Shown here: in pieces, positions 18,470 to 24,772 of the stretch
Position numbering within the stretch: position 1 is the stretch's first letter
Layout of the letters: every line of letters begins with the position of its first letter
From: Pseudomonadota bacterium
Lineage (GTDB): Bacteria; Pseudomonadota; Gammaproteobacteria; Pseudomonadales; Moraxellaceae
Length of the DNA stretch: 54,031 nucleotides
Reading direction: 5' to 3'
NCBI GenBank assembly: GCA_021848605.1
Contig: JAJZUM010000002.1
Location: 1-54,031, forward strand
Program-made: the position numbers and the translations under genes
Notes under the pieces: model-generated
What the model was told of the DNA's origin: nothing
The model's input: only the letters and a program-made list of their open reading frames with translations
Databases searched by the model: none

Positions 18470-19141
18470 TTAAACACGTTGATCCGGTGTCTGAGGATCC
18501 CAAATCATCATTTCTACCGGCGTCGGGTTATAGGCATTACATGGATTGTTGAGCTGTGGACAATTGGAGACCAGCACAATCACATCGACCATGGCCTGCA
18601 TTTCTACATATTTTCCCGCCTCCGAAATGCCATCCGCAAAACGTAAGCCGCCCTCCGTTGTAACCGGTACATTCATAAAGAAATTGACGTTATGGCCGAG
18701 GTCACGTTTACTAAGGGGCGTTTGATGTTCTGCCAAAGCCAACAAAAAACTGTCCCTGCAGTTGTGCATAAACCTTTTCTCGAGAGCATATCGCACCATA
18801 TTGCTCTCGGCAGAACAGGCTCCGCCGAGAGTATCGTGGCGACCACAGGTATCGGCGACAATCTCGACAAGGACTTCTCCTTCAAGAGAAAGCAGTCTTG
18901 AACCAAATCCAAGATAAACATTACCCTGGGCACGGATCGTATCCACGGCACTGTATCGATCATACGGATTCACGGCATTAAAGAACAAGGTATCGACAGC
19001 CTGATTACCCTCAAGATCCACAATCCTCAGCACCTGCCCTGCCTTAAGTTCATGAAGCCAATAATCTCCCGCTGAAACAACATGGCGATAGGTCGCTTGG
19101 TCTGGATCAAGCTTACTTTCCCGAATGCACAAGCCACTCAT
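18470..19141 (-). CDS. Carboxyguanidine deiminase subunit (DUF1989, urea carboxylase-associated protein 2)
   Basis: 223-residue DUF1989 protein. Conserved elements are the [21 protein letters not shown] start, [16 protein letters not shown], the cysteine/histidine motif [15 protein letters not shown], and [11 protein letters not shown]. The two DUF1989 proteins of these operons (CgdA/CgdB) form carboxyguanidine deiminase, which converts carboxyguanidine to allophanate and ammonia. I chose the ATG at 19141 because a perfect AAGGAGG sits just upstream; the longer frame to 19342 overlaps the previous gene. I leave the A/B assignment open. It lies between its partner gene and the carboxylase gene. 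Confidence 0.88.
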   Translation of the reverse strand: MSGLCIRESKLDPDQATYRHVVSAGDYWLHELKAGQVLRIVDLEGNQAVDTLFFNAVNPYDRYSAVDTIRAQGNVYLGFGSRLLSLEGEVLVEIVADTCGRHDTLGGACSAESNMVRYALEKRFMHNCRDSFLLALAEHQTPLSKRDLGHNVNFFMNVPVTTEGGLRFADGISEAGKYVEMQAMVDVIVLVSNCPQLNNPCNAYNPTPVEMMIWDPQTPDQRV

Positions 19142-19151
19142 AGGAGCCTCC

Positions 19152-19892
19152 TTAATAAGCATGCTGGCAGAAACACCGCTGTGTGTTCTCCAGACCACGA
19201 ACATTTTCAGGTCTTGCCCGTCGACACAGGTCATCGGCATCAGGCAACCCGCAGTCCCAAACTTCCAACTGCACAGGTACGGTTCGATAGACCGGGCATG
19301 AATCCAGCGGATGAGGCGCGGTAGCCGCCACGACAAGAACATTCATATCGGCACGCAGATCGACAGTCTGTCCAGCCTTGGCATGTTCCGCGTCAAAATA
19401 CAATTGCCCCAATCCATCCACACTGACCTTGCTGAACAGATTGATGTTGGCGACGAGATCACGCTTACCAAGTCCGTATTTAGCCAACTCGACCAGCAAC
19501 AGATCACGACCATTGCGATGCCATTGATTACGTTCCTTCTGGTATCCATGTTCGCCATAGCGTTGGATCAACATCGAACCTGTACTGAGACCACAAACTG
19601 TGTCATGCCAGCCACAACTGTCAGCAATAATGGACATCAGGGCATGCCCCATATCTGAATAACAGATATGTCCCTGCGTGAGCATGAATGTATGCTGAGC
19701 CTTAAGGGTGTCGGGCATGTTATAACGTTCCAGCAGCTGATCTGCGTTGAACAGCAGGACACTGACATTGGCACCATCACCAAGAGCCGTCATACGCAAC
19801 GCATGACCTCTTCGGATGATCGAAGACCAACTCATACCGCCCTGCATCAACTCCCGCATACAAACCCGTTGCGGGTCATAGTTTGCACTCAT
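19152..19892 (-). CDS. Carboxyguanidine deiminase subunit (DUF1989, urea carboxylase-associated protein 1)
   Basis: 246-residue DUF1989 protein, partner of the product at 18470. It shows [20 protein letters not shown] near the start, [12 protein letters not shown] (cysteine/histidine motif matching that of its partner), and [12 protein letters not shown]. It is the first structural gene behind the guanidine-I riboswitch, with a strong AAAGGAGG ribosome site. The pair likely forms a heteromeric deiminase acting after the carboxylase. Its ATG overlaps the stop codon of a 73-codon leader ORF. Assignment as CgdA or CgdB is not made. Confidence 0.88.
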   Translation of the reverse strand: MSANYDPQRVCMRELMQGGMSWSSIIRRGHALRMTALGDGANVSVLLFNADQLLERYNMPDTLKAQHTFMLTQGHICYSDMGHALMSIIADSCGWHDTVCGLSTGSMLIQRYGEHGYQKERNQWHRNGRDLLLVELAKYGLGKRDLVANINLFSKVSVDGLGQLYFDAEHAKAGQTVDLRADMNVLVVAATAPHPLDSCPVYRTVPVQLEVWDCGLPDADDLCRRARPENVRGLENTQRCFCQHAY

Positions 19893-20110
19893 AAATACCT
19901 CCTTTCTGCATCACCATGCCTTGCATCCGTTGCCACAAAAAAGCTCAGAAGAACATGATTGTTTCTGAGCACAAACAGGTTTTCTGTTAAGCCAACTGAA
20001 CGCATTGCGCACAACATAAAATGCCGCACCCATATGCTTTGAATAAAAGGAAGGGTTGAGAAATCTGACAATACATGACGATTCAACACAGGCACCCCCG
20101 ACCGACACAT
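19889..20110 (-). CDS. Possible leader ORF between riboswitch and first gene
   Basis: A 73-codon frame starts with ATG 16 nt after the aptamer, has GGAG 4 nt upstream, runs through the terminator hairpin (19937-19970) and ends in a TGA overlapping the ATG of the first DUF1989 gene. The product (start MCRSGVPVLNR) matches nothing I know and its composition is not protein-like. It may be chance, but the coupling geometry would let a translating ribosome disturb the terminator. A second frame from GTG 20108 also crosses part of the region. Confidence 0.25.
   Translation of the reverse strand: MCRSGVPVLNRHVLSDFSTLPFIQSIWVRHFMLCAMRSVGLTENLFVLRNNHVLLSFFVATDARHGDAERRYL
19937..19970 (-). terminator. 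Intrinsic terminator in the riboswitch leader
   Basis: On the message, GCTCAGAA and TTCTGAGC form an 8-bp stem (plus ACA/TGT inside) followed by TTTTTT. It lies 45 nt before the first DUF1989 gene and about 155 nt after the aptamer. It is the likely regulated terminator of the guanidine-I riboswitch: guanidine binding should favour read-through. Confidence 0.75.
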
Positions 20111-20125
20111 GGAACTCCGCGACCT

Positions 20126-20240
20126 AAGTCGTTCAGTCTCCCGGGCTTTTATCCCTCCGTGTAACCTCCGGTCAGAAGGTCGGCCACTCTCGGACCAGAC
20201 GTTCTCATCAGAGAACCGGAACCCTAGTGACCTCTTCTTT
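20126..20240 (-). ncRNA. Guanidine-I riboswitch (ykkC class, subtype 1)
   Basis: On the minus strand the conserved blocks occur in order with family spacing: CTAGGGTTCCG (at about 20217-20227), TGGTCCGAGAG (20187-20197), ACACGG then GGGATAAAAGCCCGGGAGA (20137-20160). A GGTTCTC/GAGAAC hairpin lies after the first block. Outer arms AGGTC (20229-20233) and GACTT (20126-20130) can form P1. This class binds the guanidinium ion and turns on carboxylase, deiminase or exporter genes. Its presence identifies the downstream 'urea carboxylase' operon as a guanidine operon. Identification is from the consensus in memory. Confidence 0.95.
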
Positions 20241-20274
20241 ACAGGTATATATCTCCTGAAAGCACAACAAGTAC

Positions 20275-20290
20275 AGCAAATTCAATGCCA
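20275..20290 (-). promoter_or_regulatory. Sigma-54 promoter of the guanidine operon, TGGCAT-N5-TTGCT
   Basis: The minus strand reads TGGCAT, 5 nt, TTGCT, with GG and GC 10 nt apart as sigma-54 requires. Start of transcription would be near 20265, about 25 nt before the aptamer. The same architecture (TGGCA-N6-TTGCT) drives the ABC operon at 242-257. The gap 20291-20429 holds AT-rich sequence but no gene that I can see. Confidence 0.65.
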
Positions 20291-20429
20291 GAAAAACAAC
20301 TAATTGATATTGATAAAAAGATTAGATTAAACGCTTCAGTATTGATTGAACCATGCCCTGCATTGGGGCAACAATAAAGCAAGCGCACCAAAAATGTTCA
20401 AGCGCCTGTATATTCAGACCACGGGAGAC

Positions 20430-20861
20430 TCATTCATGAATGTGGCAACGAGGAAACAAGGCCATTGGCAGCGTCATCGGAATATTGATGGCGTTAAAAC
20501 TGGGGAATGAGCTGACAACTTCATAGCTTTGATAACATGTTGCCGATATCCGCACATCGAGAGTGGGGACAGGCATAAGTGGCCACCCCCACTGCCGCAC
20601 TTTGCCTTTCAACTGAAAAAAACCTTGCGAGTCCGTAACGACGTGTTCCTTGACTCCATCGCGACCCGAGACATCAACGATGGCTCCCGCAATAGGATTT
20701 TTAGTCTCTGCATTGATCACTTGGCCTCGTAGATTCGGAATCGCGGTATATGCACATCCGATAAGACATACAACGATGACCACGAACACCTGAACCCTGG
20801 CGATGTATTGAAAAACAGAAGACATGCCGTCATCACCAACATAGACCCTGTGTACCAGCAT
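20430..20861 (-). CDS. Lipoprotein with carboxypeptidase regulatory-like domain
   Basis: 143-residue protein whose hydrophobic segment ends in a lipobox (CLIGC, Cys near residue 38), so it is probably anchored as a lipoprotein. After the Cys comes a carboxypeptidase regulatory-like beta-sandwich: LRGQVINAETKNPIAGAIVD and VTDSQGFFQLKG. Such domains occur in surface and binding proteins with no single function. The ATG at 20861 has GAGGA 9 nt upstream; ATG 20819-20825 would give a more normal signal peptide. It stands alone upstream of the riboswitch promoter and marks the left end of an accessory stretch. Function unknown. Confidence 0.65.
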   Translation of the reverse strand: MLVHRVYVGDDGMSSVFQYIARVQVFVVIVVCLIGCAYTAIPNLRGQVINAETKNPIAGAIVDVSGRDGVKEHVVTDSQGFFQLKGKVRQWGWPLMPVPTLDVRISATCYQSYEVVSSFPSFNAINIPMTLPMALFPRCHIHE

Positions 20862-20990
20862 AGACAAAAATCCTCAGAAAATAGCTTTGGGTAGCCTTTT
20901 GGGACGACGGCTCGATGATCCACTAGGCACTGAAGTACTTTGCTGCGGATTGCAGAAACTGGATACTGCTTATTCGGCTCTACCTCGTTT

Positions 20991-21288
20991 TTACCCAGGA
21001 TGGCCCTCTGCGTGTATGGAAAATGCCATGACATCCACCGCAACGTTCCAAGTCAAGTGCGTATAAAGAACAGCTTTATCAGGGAGCATATAAAAAACGC
21101 CTCCAAAAGAAATCGTAGAAGCAATTTCTATGACTTCTTCTGCTTCAGCCTCGACATTGAGCATGGACAAGGGAGTATCTCCAAGAGCGAGATTCTTTTG
21201 AGTTAGCCATTCTTGCGTCAATTCATCTGAGCCAAAAGTCCCTTCAGCTTCCTGAGTGGTCTTTTTCGACGTTCGAAACTTGTTTCAT
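20991..21288 (-). pseudogene. Frameshifted DUF2384 (Xre/MbcA/ParS-type) antitoxin remnant
   Basis: The frame contains EWLTQKNLALGDTPLSML and EAEEVIE, the core of the antitoxin toxin-binding domain of Xre/MbcA/ParS proteins. The ATG at 21286-21288 (TGATG junction with the small ORF before it) starts a frame that stops after 14 codons. Removing one A from the A5 run near 21265 joins it to the antitoxin frame. The end after FGGVF also diverges from the family and runs on. No RES-type toxin lies beside it. I read this as a degraded antitoxin. Confidence 0.6.
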
Positions 21289-21395
21289 CAATGCCTCGTG
21301 TCCAGTTTGTACCAGATAATTGCAACACAGGCCATGCCGATGCATCCGAAACCAATGATATTCATAGAAAGCAAAAGTGCGTGATCCATGTCCAT
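21288..21395 (-). CDS. Small single-span membrane protein (35 aa)
   Basis: A 35-residue frame with AGGAG 7 nt before the ATG encodes a short acidic/His start (MDMDHALLL), one hydrophobic span (about residues 7-28, rich in Ile, Gly, Met and Cys) and a basic tail (WYKLDTRH). It overlaps the next ATG by one base (TGATG), suggesting coupled translation with the antitoxin remnant downstream. I do not recognise the family. A small membrane toxin or an accessory membrane peptide are both conceivable. Confidence 0.5.
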   Translation of the reverse strand: MDMDHALLLSMNIIGFGCIGMACVAIIWYKLDTRH

Positions 21396-21507
21396 GATAT
21401 TGCTCCTAACTCTGACTCAAGGGGGAACTGTAATTCGTGACAGTCCTTGAAATAGGCTTCCAATCTGTCGAACTCCGGCTGATGACAAGTCTAGAGCGCA
21501 AAAGCGG

Positions 21508-21726
21508 TCATGGCTTGTCCCCGTAGGGCACTGCTAATTCCTGCACCTGCGGCTCCGCCGTATCCGGCAGCGGTTTAATGTATTCGACAACCCCACCGCG
21601 ACTGACGATCAGTTCTGTTCCCGTTTGTGCGGCTAGTTCACGTGCGCGTTGCGCAGCACGCTGCAATGCCTGCCACGAGCCACGTAGATCCGCATTTTTT
21701 GCCTGGTTGATGGTCTTGGTATTCAT
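21508..21726 (-). CDS. Small partner of zeta-like kinase
   Basis: 72-residue protein starting in an ATGA overlap with the kinase gene before it. It has a helical N-terminal half rich in Ala and Arg (QALQRAAQRARELAAQTG) followed by a short beta-like segment (TELIVSRGGVVEYIKP). It carries no known catalytic motif. The fixed pairing with a P-loop kinase suggests a two-gene module in which this small protein may be the antidote or a partner. Small proteins of this shape often sit beside zeta-like kinases in proteobacteria. Function inferred from position only. Confidence 0.6.
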   Translation of the reverse strand: MNTKTINQAKNADLRGSWQALQRAAQRARELAAQTGTELIVSRGGVVEYIKPLPDTAEPQVQELAVPYGDKP

Positions 21727-22244
21727 CGCTCGCTCCAATCCAGTAATGCCGGCGCTTCGCCAGCGTTGTTGTACAGTGCCCAATCATCGACGGTCGGTGC
21801 GTAAAGCTGGTGGAAATTATTCAGTCCGGCACCAAAACGACGGCGAATCACTGCTTCCGGAATATCGTGTCCTCCCTGTCGAACCCGTTGCTGTACTCGC
21901 TCTACGGCCTCATCAGCATGGTTGAGTTGCAGAAAGATCAGTTCTACCCGATAACCCGATTGCTGCCATCGTCGAATGTGGCGCAAATAGGCACGACCCG
22001 CAAGGGTCGTTTCAAAGGCAAAGCTAACACCTGCCTGAAAATACCGTTCCAACTCTGCAAGCATCAAGCGCCCCGCTTGCACCGCCGCCGTCTCGGGTGC
22101 AAACGGCGCCAAACCTGCGGCGATCAAATCGGCATTTACAAACACCGGACAAGCCGCCTCGTTGGGCAGGAACTCGCGAGCAAAGGTGGTTTTTCCAGCA
22201 CCATTAGGGCCGGCAATGATGATGACCCTACGATCTAAATTCAT
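21723..22244 (-). CDS. Zeta toxin-like P-loop kinase
   Basis: 173-residue AAA_33/zeta-like kinase. Walker A is AGPNGAGKTTFAREFLP near the start, followed by FVNADLIAAGLAPF, the ETTLAGR substrate-loop motif and a LIFLQL strand with an R-rich lid (RVQQRVRQGGHDIPEAVIRRRF). Zeta toxins phosphorylate UDP-activated sugars and block cell-wall synthesis, but many chromosomal zeta-like kinases are unproven. I chose the ATG at 22244; a GTG at 22250 is in frame. The small ORF at 21508 follows with a 4-nt overlap. It probably belongs to a toxin-antitoxin-like pair in an accessory island. Confidence 0.75.
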   Translation of the reverse strand: MNLDRRVIIIAGPNGAGKTTFAREFLPNEAACPVFVNADLIAAGLAPFAPETAAVQAGRLMLAELERYFQAGVSFAFETTLAGRAYLRHIRRWQQSGYRVELIFLQLNHADEAVERVQQRVRQGGHDIPEAVIRRRFGAGLNNFHQLYAPTVDDWALYNNAGEAPALLDWSER

Positions 22245-22337
22245 ATCCACTTCTCTTCTCGGTTTCAGTTACCCGAAGTACAAATGCCTTGCCATCTTTG
22301 AGACCGTCATAGGTCATCTGATCAGCCTGCTCACCAA

Positions 22338-22450
22338 TCAAAATTGTATACTCCAAGGCGCCTCACGCCGGCTTTCCTGCCGCTGCAAATCCAGTTCATC
22401 GGTACTGACACGCAGATAAATGCAAGCTACTTTTACGGTTTGATAATTCT
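22338..22450 (-). pseudogene. Serine recombinase (resolvase) N-terminal remnant
   Basis: The minus strand encodes VKVACIYLRVSTDELDLQRQ, the opening strand and catalytic-serine motif of serine resolvases/invertases, and then diverges and stops at 22338. Only about 25 residues of the family survive. It marks past mobile-element activity in this island. The rest of the 22251-22535 gap shows a 29-codon frame (ATG near 22338) that I cannot support as a gene. Confidence 0.65.
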
Positions 22451-22535
22451 GAGGAGCAGTCTATATGGGTTGCATATGCCGTTTCGCTTCAACTTTCTGA
22501 GAACTGTAGCTTTCAGATTGAATTCGTGATGAACA

Positions 22536-22835
22536 TCAATGAGCAGCCACTCGCCTTGCTGTGATTTCAATACCTAGCGCCTTCATCACGGCCAACGTCG
22601 AGCGTAATGTCGGATTGCCTTCAGTGCTGAATGAGCGGTAGAGCTGCTCCCGAGATAGGCCTGTCTGATTGGCAATCTCCGTCATGCCCTTGGTGCCTGC
22701 GACAACACCCATTGCATGCGCGATGAATCCGGCATCATTGGTCTCAAACGCTCCAGCCATGAAATCTGCGATGGCCTGGTCTGAATTTATGTGCTCTGCA
22801 GTATCGAAAGTGGTTAGTTTCTTTGTCATGTTCAT
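22536..22835 (-). CDS. HigA-type addiction module antidote protein
   Basis: 99-residue antitoxin of the Xre-like addiction-module antidote family, with the helix-turn-helix TGLSREQLYRSFSTEGNPTLRS at about 58-80 and the FDTAEHINSDQAIADFM start typical of these antidotes. It follows the toxin gene with an ATGA overlap, the usual order for this family (toxin first). Its toxin at 22832-23123 is broken, so this gene survives as an orphan antitoxin or regulator. It may still bind the palindrome at 23133. Confidence 0.85.
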   Translation of the reverse strand: MNMTKKLTTFDTAEHINSDQAIADFMAGAFETNDAGFIAHAMGVVAGTKGMTEIANQTGLSREQLYRSFSTEGNPTLRSTLAVMKALGIEITARRVAAH

Positions 22836-23123
22836 TCGCTCCGTTCATCAGCAAGGCGCAGCACAGTCCTGATGTCTCGATCCTGTGACTTCTTGTCTCC
22901 GCCACAGAGCAGCAAATAGATCATGTCGCTTGAAATACACCCGGTAGTCGGGATCATAGTGAATGCGAAGCTCGCTGCCCCCCCCCTTCCCTAAGGACTC
23001 GGTGTCACCAGCATGTCCATAGGCCAGTCGCGCTAGCCGTAACGTAATGGCTGTGGTTGCCCGCTCATCCCAGTTCTAGGCCAACCACTTGCGAAAGGTT
23101 TCGGCCTGCTTCAATTCAATCAT
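22832..23123 (-). pseudogene. HigB/RelE-type toxin gene, inactivated by stop codon and frameshift
   Basis: In the conceptual frame the start MIELKQAETFRKWL, then RIHYDPDYRVYFKRHD and LLLCGGDKKSQDRD match the phage Gp49/HigB-like addiction-module killer family. Codon 16 is an amber TAG (23076-23078), where a Trp or Gly-type residue is expected. A run of nine G on the coding strand (22978-22986) puts the second half one base out of frame; eight would restore it. Two independent lesions argue for a dead toxin next to an intact antitoxin. It ends in ATGA with the antitoxin start. Confidence 0.85.
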
Positions 23124-23132
23124 ATGATAACA

Positions 23133-23148
23133 GTAGTCTACAAACTAC
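23133..23148. promoter_or_regulatory. Palindrome GTAGT-N6-ACTAC upstream of the higBA-like pair
   Basis: Inverted 5-bp arms lie 10-25 bp upstream of the toxin pseudogene ATG (minus strand). The location and form suit autoregulation by the HigA-type antitoxin. This is inferred from position only. Confidence 0.35.
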
Positions 23149-23285
23149 ACTCAAACAAGGAGGCAGGCCAAAATAGGTATGCATCAATAAGCCGAATCTA
23201 TACAGCATGGCTCCTATATTCAACAGCAATTCTAATTGGCCATGTGAATTTTGGCTACTCATATGAGCCATCTTTTGGTTTTGGA

Positions 23286-23314
23286 TTGAAACCTCACATT
23301 GAGGTGGGTATAAT
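23286..23314 (+). promoter_or_regulatory. Sigma-70 promoter of hicAB (TTGAAA-17-TATAAT)
   Basis: TTGAAA (23286-23291) and a perfect TATAAT (23309-23314) are separated by 17 nt. Start of transcription would be about 23321, one or two bases before the codon where HicA homologues begin. If so the hicA message is leaderless or nearly so. Confidence 0.6.
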
Positions 23315-23321
23315 AACCACC

Positions 23322-23513
23322 ATATATAGCAAAGACCTGATCAAGTTGCTTGAGGCTGACAGTTGGACCCTCCGTGGCTCCAAAGGAAGTCATCATGTGT
23401 TCATCCATCCGCACAAACCTGGTCATATCACCGTACCTCATCCAAAAAAGGACTTGGGTACTGGATTATCGTACAAGCTACTTATGCAAGCAGGATTGGA
23501 GAAGCTGCCATGA
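23322..23513 (+). CDS. hicA: HicA-type toxin, start codon lost or unusual
   Basis: About 63 residues match HicA mRNA interferases: YSKDLIKLLEADSW, RGSKGSHHVFIHP with the catalytic histidine pair, and TVPHPKKDLGTGL. At the position where homologues have Met-Tyr/Lys-Ser the DNA reads ATA TAT AGC. The frame has no ATG for 66 codons upstream; the nearest alternative is a GTG at about 23304 inside the predicted promoter. So either initiation uses ATA/GTG, or the start was mutated and the toxin is silent. The stop overlaps the hicB ATG (ATGA). HicA cleaves mRNA and HicB neutralises it. Confidence 0.8.
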   Translation: MYSKDLIKLLEADSWTLRGSKGSHHVFIHPHKPGHITVPHPKKDLGTGLSYKLLMQAGLEKLP

Positions 23514-23908
23514 AATTTATCATTGCCCTTGAGCCTGGAACAGAATCCACTGCCTGGGGTGTAGCTGTTCCTGATCTACCTGGCTGCTTCTCTGCCGGGG
23601 ACACGATGGAAGAGGCCATGGAGAATGCTCGCCAGGCCATAGACCAGCATATTGAAATCATGATTGAGGACGGTGTGACCATTCCTTCCGCTCGCTCCCT
23701 GTCTGAGATTCAAGCTGATCTAGAATTCTTAGGCTGGATCTGGGCCGTGGTGGATGTCCCTGTTGAGAAATACCTGGGGCCTGCTGAAAAAATCAACATC
23801 ACGGTTCCGCGCTTAGTTCTTGCACGCATTGACGAATATGCGAAGTCGCATGGTATGAGTCGCAGTGGCTTTCTGGTTGAGGCTGCGCGAGCCGCAATGC
23901 ATCAATGA
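23510..23908 (+). CDS. hicB: HicB antitoxin
   Basis: 132-residue HicB protein. The N-terminal half is the degraded RNase H-like fold (WGVAVPDLPGCFSAGDT, then EEAMENARQAI), and the C-terminal half a ribbon-helix-helix DNA-binding segment (INITVPRLVLARIDEYAK with SRSGFLVEAARAA). It neutralises HicA and represses its own promoter. The ATG overlaps the hicA stop codon, so its translation normally depends on hicA; internal promoters are known in other hicAB operons. Confidence 0.92.
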   Translation: MKFIIALEPGTESTAWGVAVPDLPGCFSAGDTMEEAMENARQAIDQHIEIMIEDGVTIPSARSLSEIQADLEFLGWIWAVVDVPVEKYLGPAEKINITVPRLVLARIDEYAKSHGMSRSGFLVEAARAAMHQ

Positions 23909-24017
23909 TCCGCCGGTTGTGTCACTGGCGTTGAAAGGAACTGCTCATGTTGTACTCTGTTTATTGCTTAATGCGATCGATGCCTAAACGATGTGTAATC
24001 TCCTTGGATGCTTACCC

Positions 24018-24107
24018 TCATGGTTGCTGACGCATATAAAGAGCTTCCCTGATGAGCAGCTCAGCTTTGCCCAATCGGCCCAGCTTTCGATAGAGCCATG
24101 CCAAATT
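24018..24107 (-). pseudogene. Tetratricopeptide-repeat fragment
   Basis: A 30-codon frame without a start reads NLAWLYRKLGRLGKAE and then LLIREALYMRQQP before a stop, the pattern of one TPR helix pair. Nothing before it continues the frame; the ssb terminator lies just upstream. I read it as a scrap of a TPR protein left by recombination. The rest of 23909-24172 holds no gene that I can see. Confidence 0.4.
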
Positions 24108-24109
24108 GT

Positions 24110-24132
24110 TAAAAACCCAGCATTAGCTGGGT
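24110..24132 (-). terminator. Intrinsic terminator after ssb
   Basis: On the minus strand ACCCAGC-TAAT-GCTGGGT (7-bp stem, 4-nt loop) is followed by TTTTT, 40 nt after the ssb stop codon. This is a classic rho-independent terminator for the ssb transcript. Confidence 0.85.
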
Positions 24133-24172
24133 GTTATCAACAAAACTTTACACTTATAGTCCTAGGTGAACC

Positions 24173-24700
24173 TCAAAACGGTATATCGTCATCCATGTCC
24201 ACCATGGGGGGCATTGCAGCGGGTGCCGGGCGGGCTTGTTGAGGTGCCGAACCACGTGCTGCCGGTCGTGCAACGGGGGTTCCTTCCTCCGGGAATGATC
24301 CAAAACCGGAACCATCACCTTCATAAGAGGGCATAGCCGAGTCAAAACCTCCCGACTGGCCTCCCTTGCTGTCGAGCATCTGCATGCTTTGGGCACGAAT
24401 TTCAGTGGAATAGCGATCCTGCCCTGTCTGTTTGTCCTGCCACTTTCGGGTCGTCAGTGAGCCTTCCACAAAGACTTTACTGCCTTTTTTCAGATATTCG
24501 CCAACAATTTCAGCCAATTTTCCAAAAAACACCACTCGGTGCCATTCGGTATGCTCCACGGCCTGACCTGTATTCTTGTCTTTCCACGACTCACTGGTCG
24601 CCAGGGTAATGTTGGCTGTAGCAATACCCGATGGCAAATAACGTACTTCTGGATCACGCCCCAGATTTCCAATCAGAATAACCTTGTTGACACCGCGCAT
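24173..24700 (-). CDS. ssb: Single-stranded DNA-binding protein
   Basis: 175-residue SSB. The OB-fold occupies about residues 1-110 ([20 protein letters not shown], then [21 protein letters not shown]), followed by a Gly/Pro/Ala-rich flexible linker and the acidic interaction tip DMDDDIPF at the C-terminus. It coats single-stranded DNA as a tetramer and recruits repair proteins through its tip. It lies 72 nt after the MFS gene on the same strand, with uvrA diverging upstream, an arrangement common in Pseudomonas-like bacteria. A strong terminator follows. Confidence 0.97.
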   Translation of the reverse strand: MRGVNKVILIGNLGRDPEVRYLPSGIATANITLATSESWKDKNTGQAVEHTEWHRVVFFGKLAEIVGEYLKKGSKVFVEGSLTTRKWQDKQTGQDRYSTEIRAQSMQMLDSKGGQSGGFDSAMPSYEGDGSGFGSFPEEGTPVARPAARGSAPQQARPAPAAMPPMVDMDDDIPF

Positions 24701-24772
24701 GCTCTTGGTCCTTTTGTCTTACCCAAGATGCTATTCTAGGCAGCTTGGCTGAAACTGGCTAGGGCTATTCTA

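Noticed and set aside
20717-21043. 108-codon frame overlapping the lipoprotein gene
   Set aside because: It shadows the lipoprotein start and the antitoxin remnant and has no domain.
22251-22338. 29-codon frame between the kinase and the resolvase scrap
   Set aside because: It has no ribosome site and overlaps the kinase start.
22832-23123. Phase-variable toxin via the G9 tract
   Set aside because: A separate amber codon at 23076 would keep the gene off whatever the run length.
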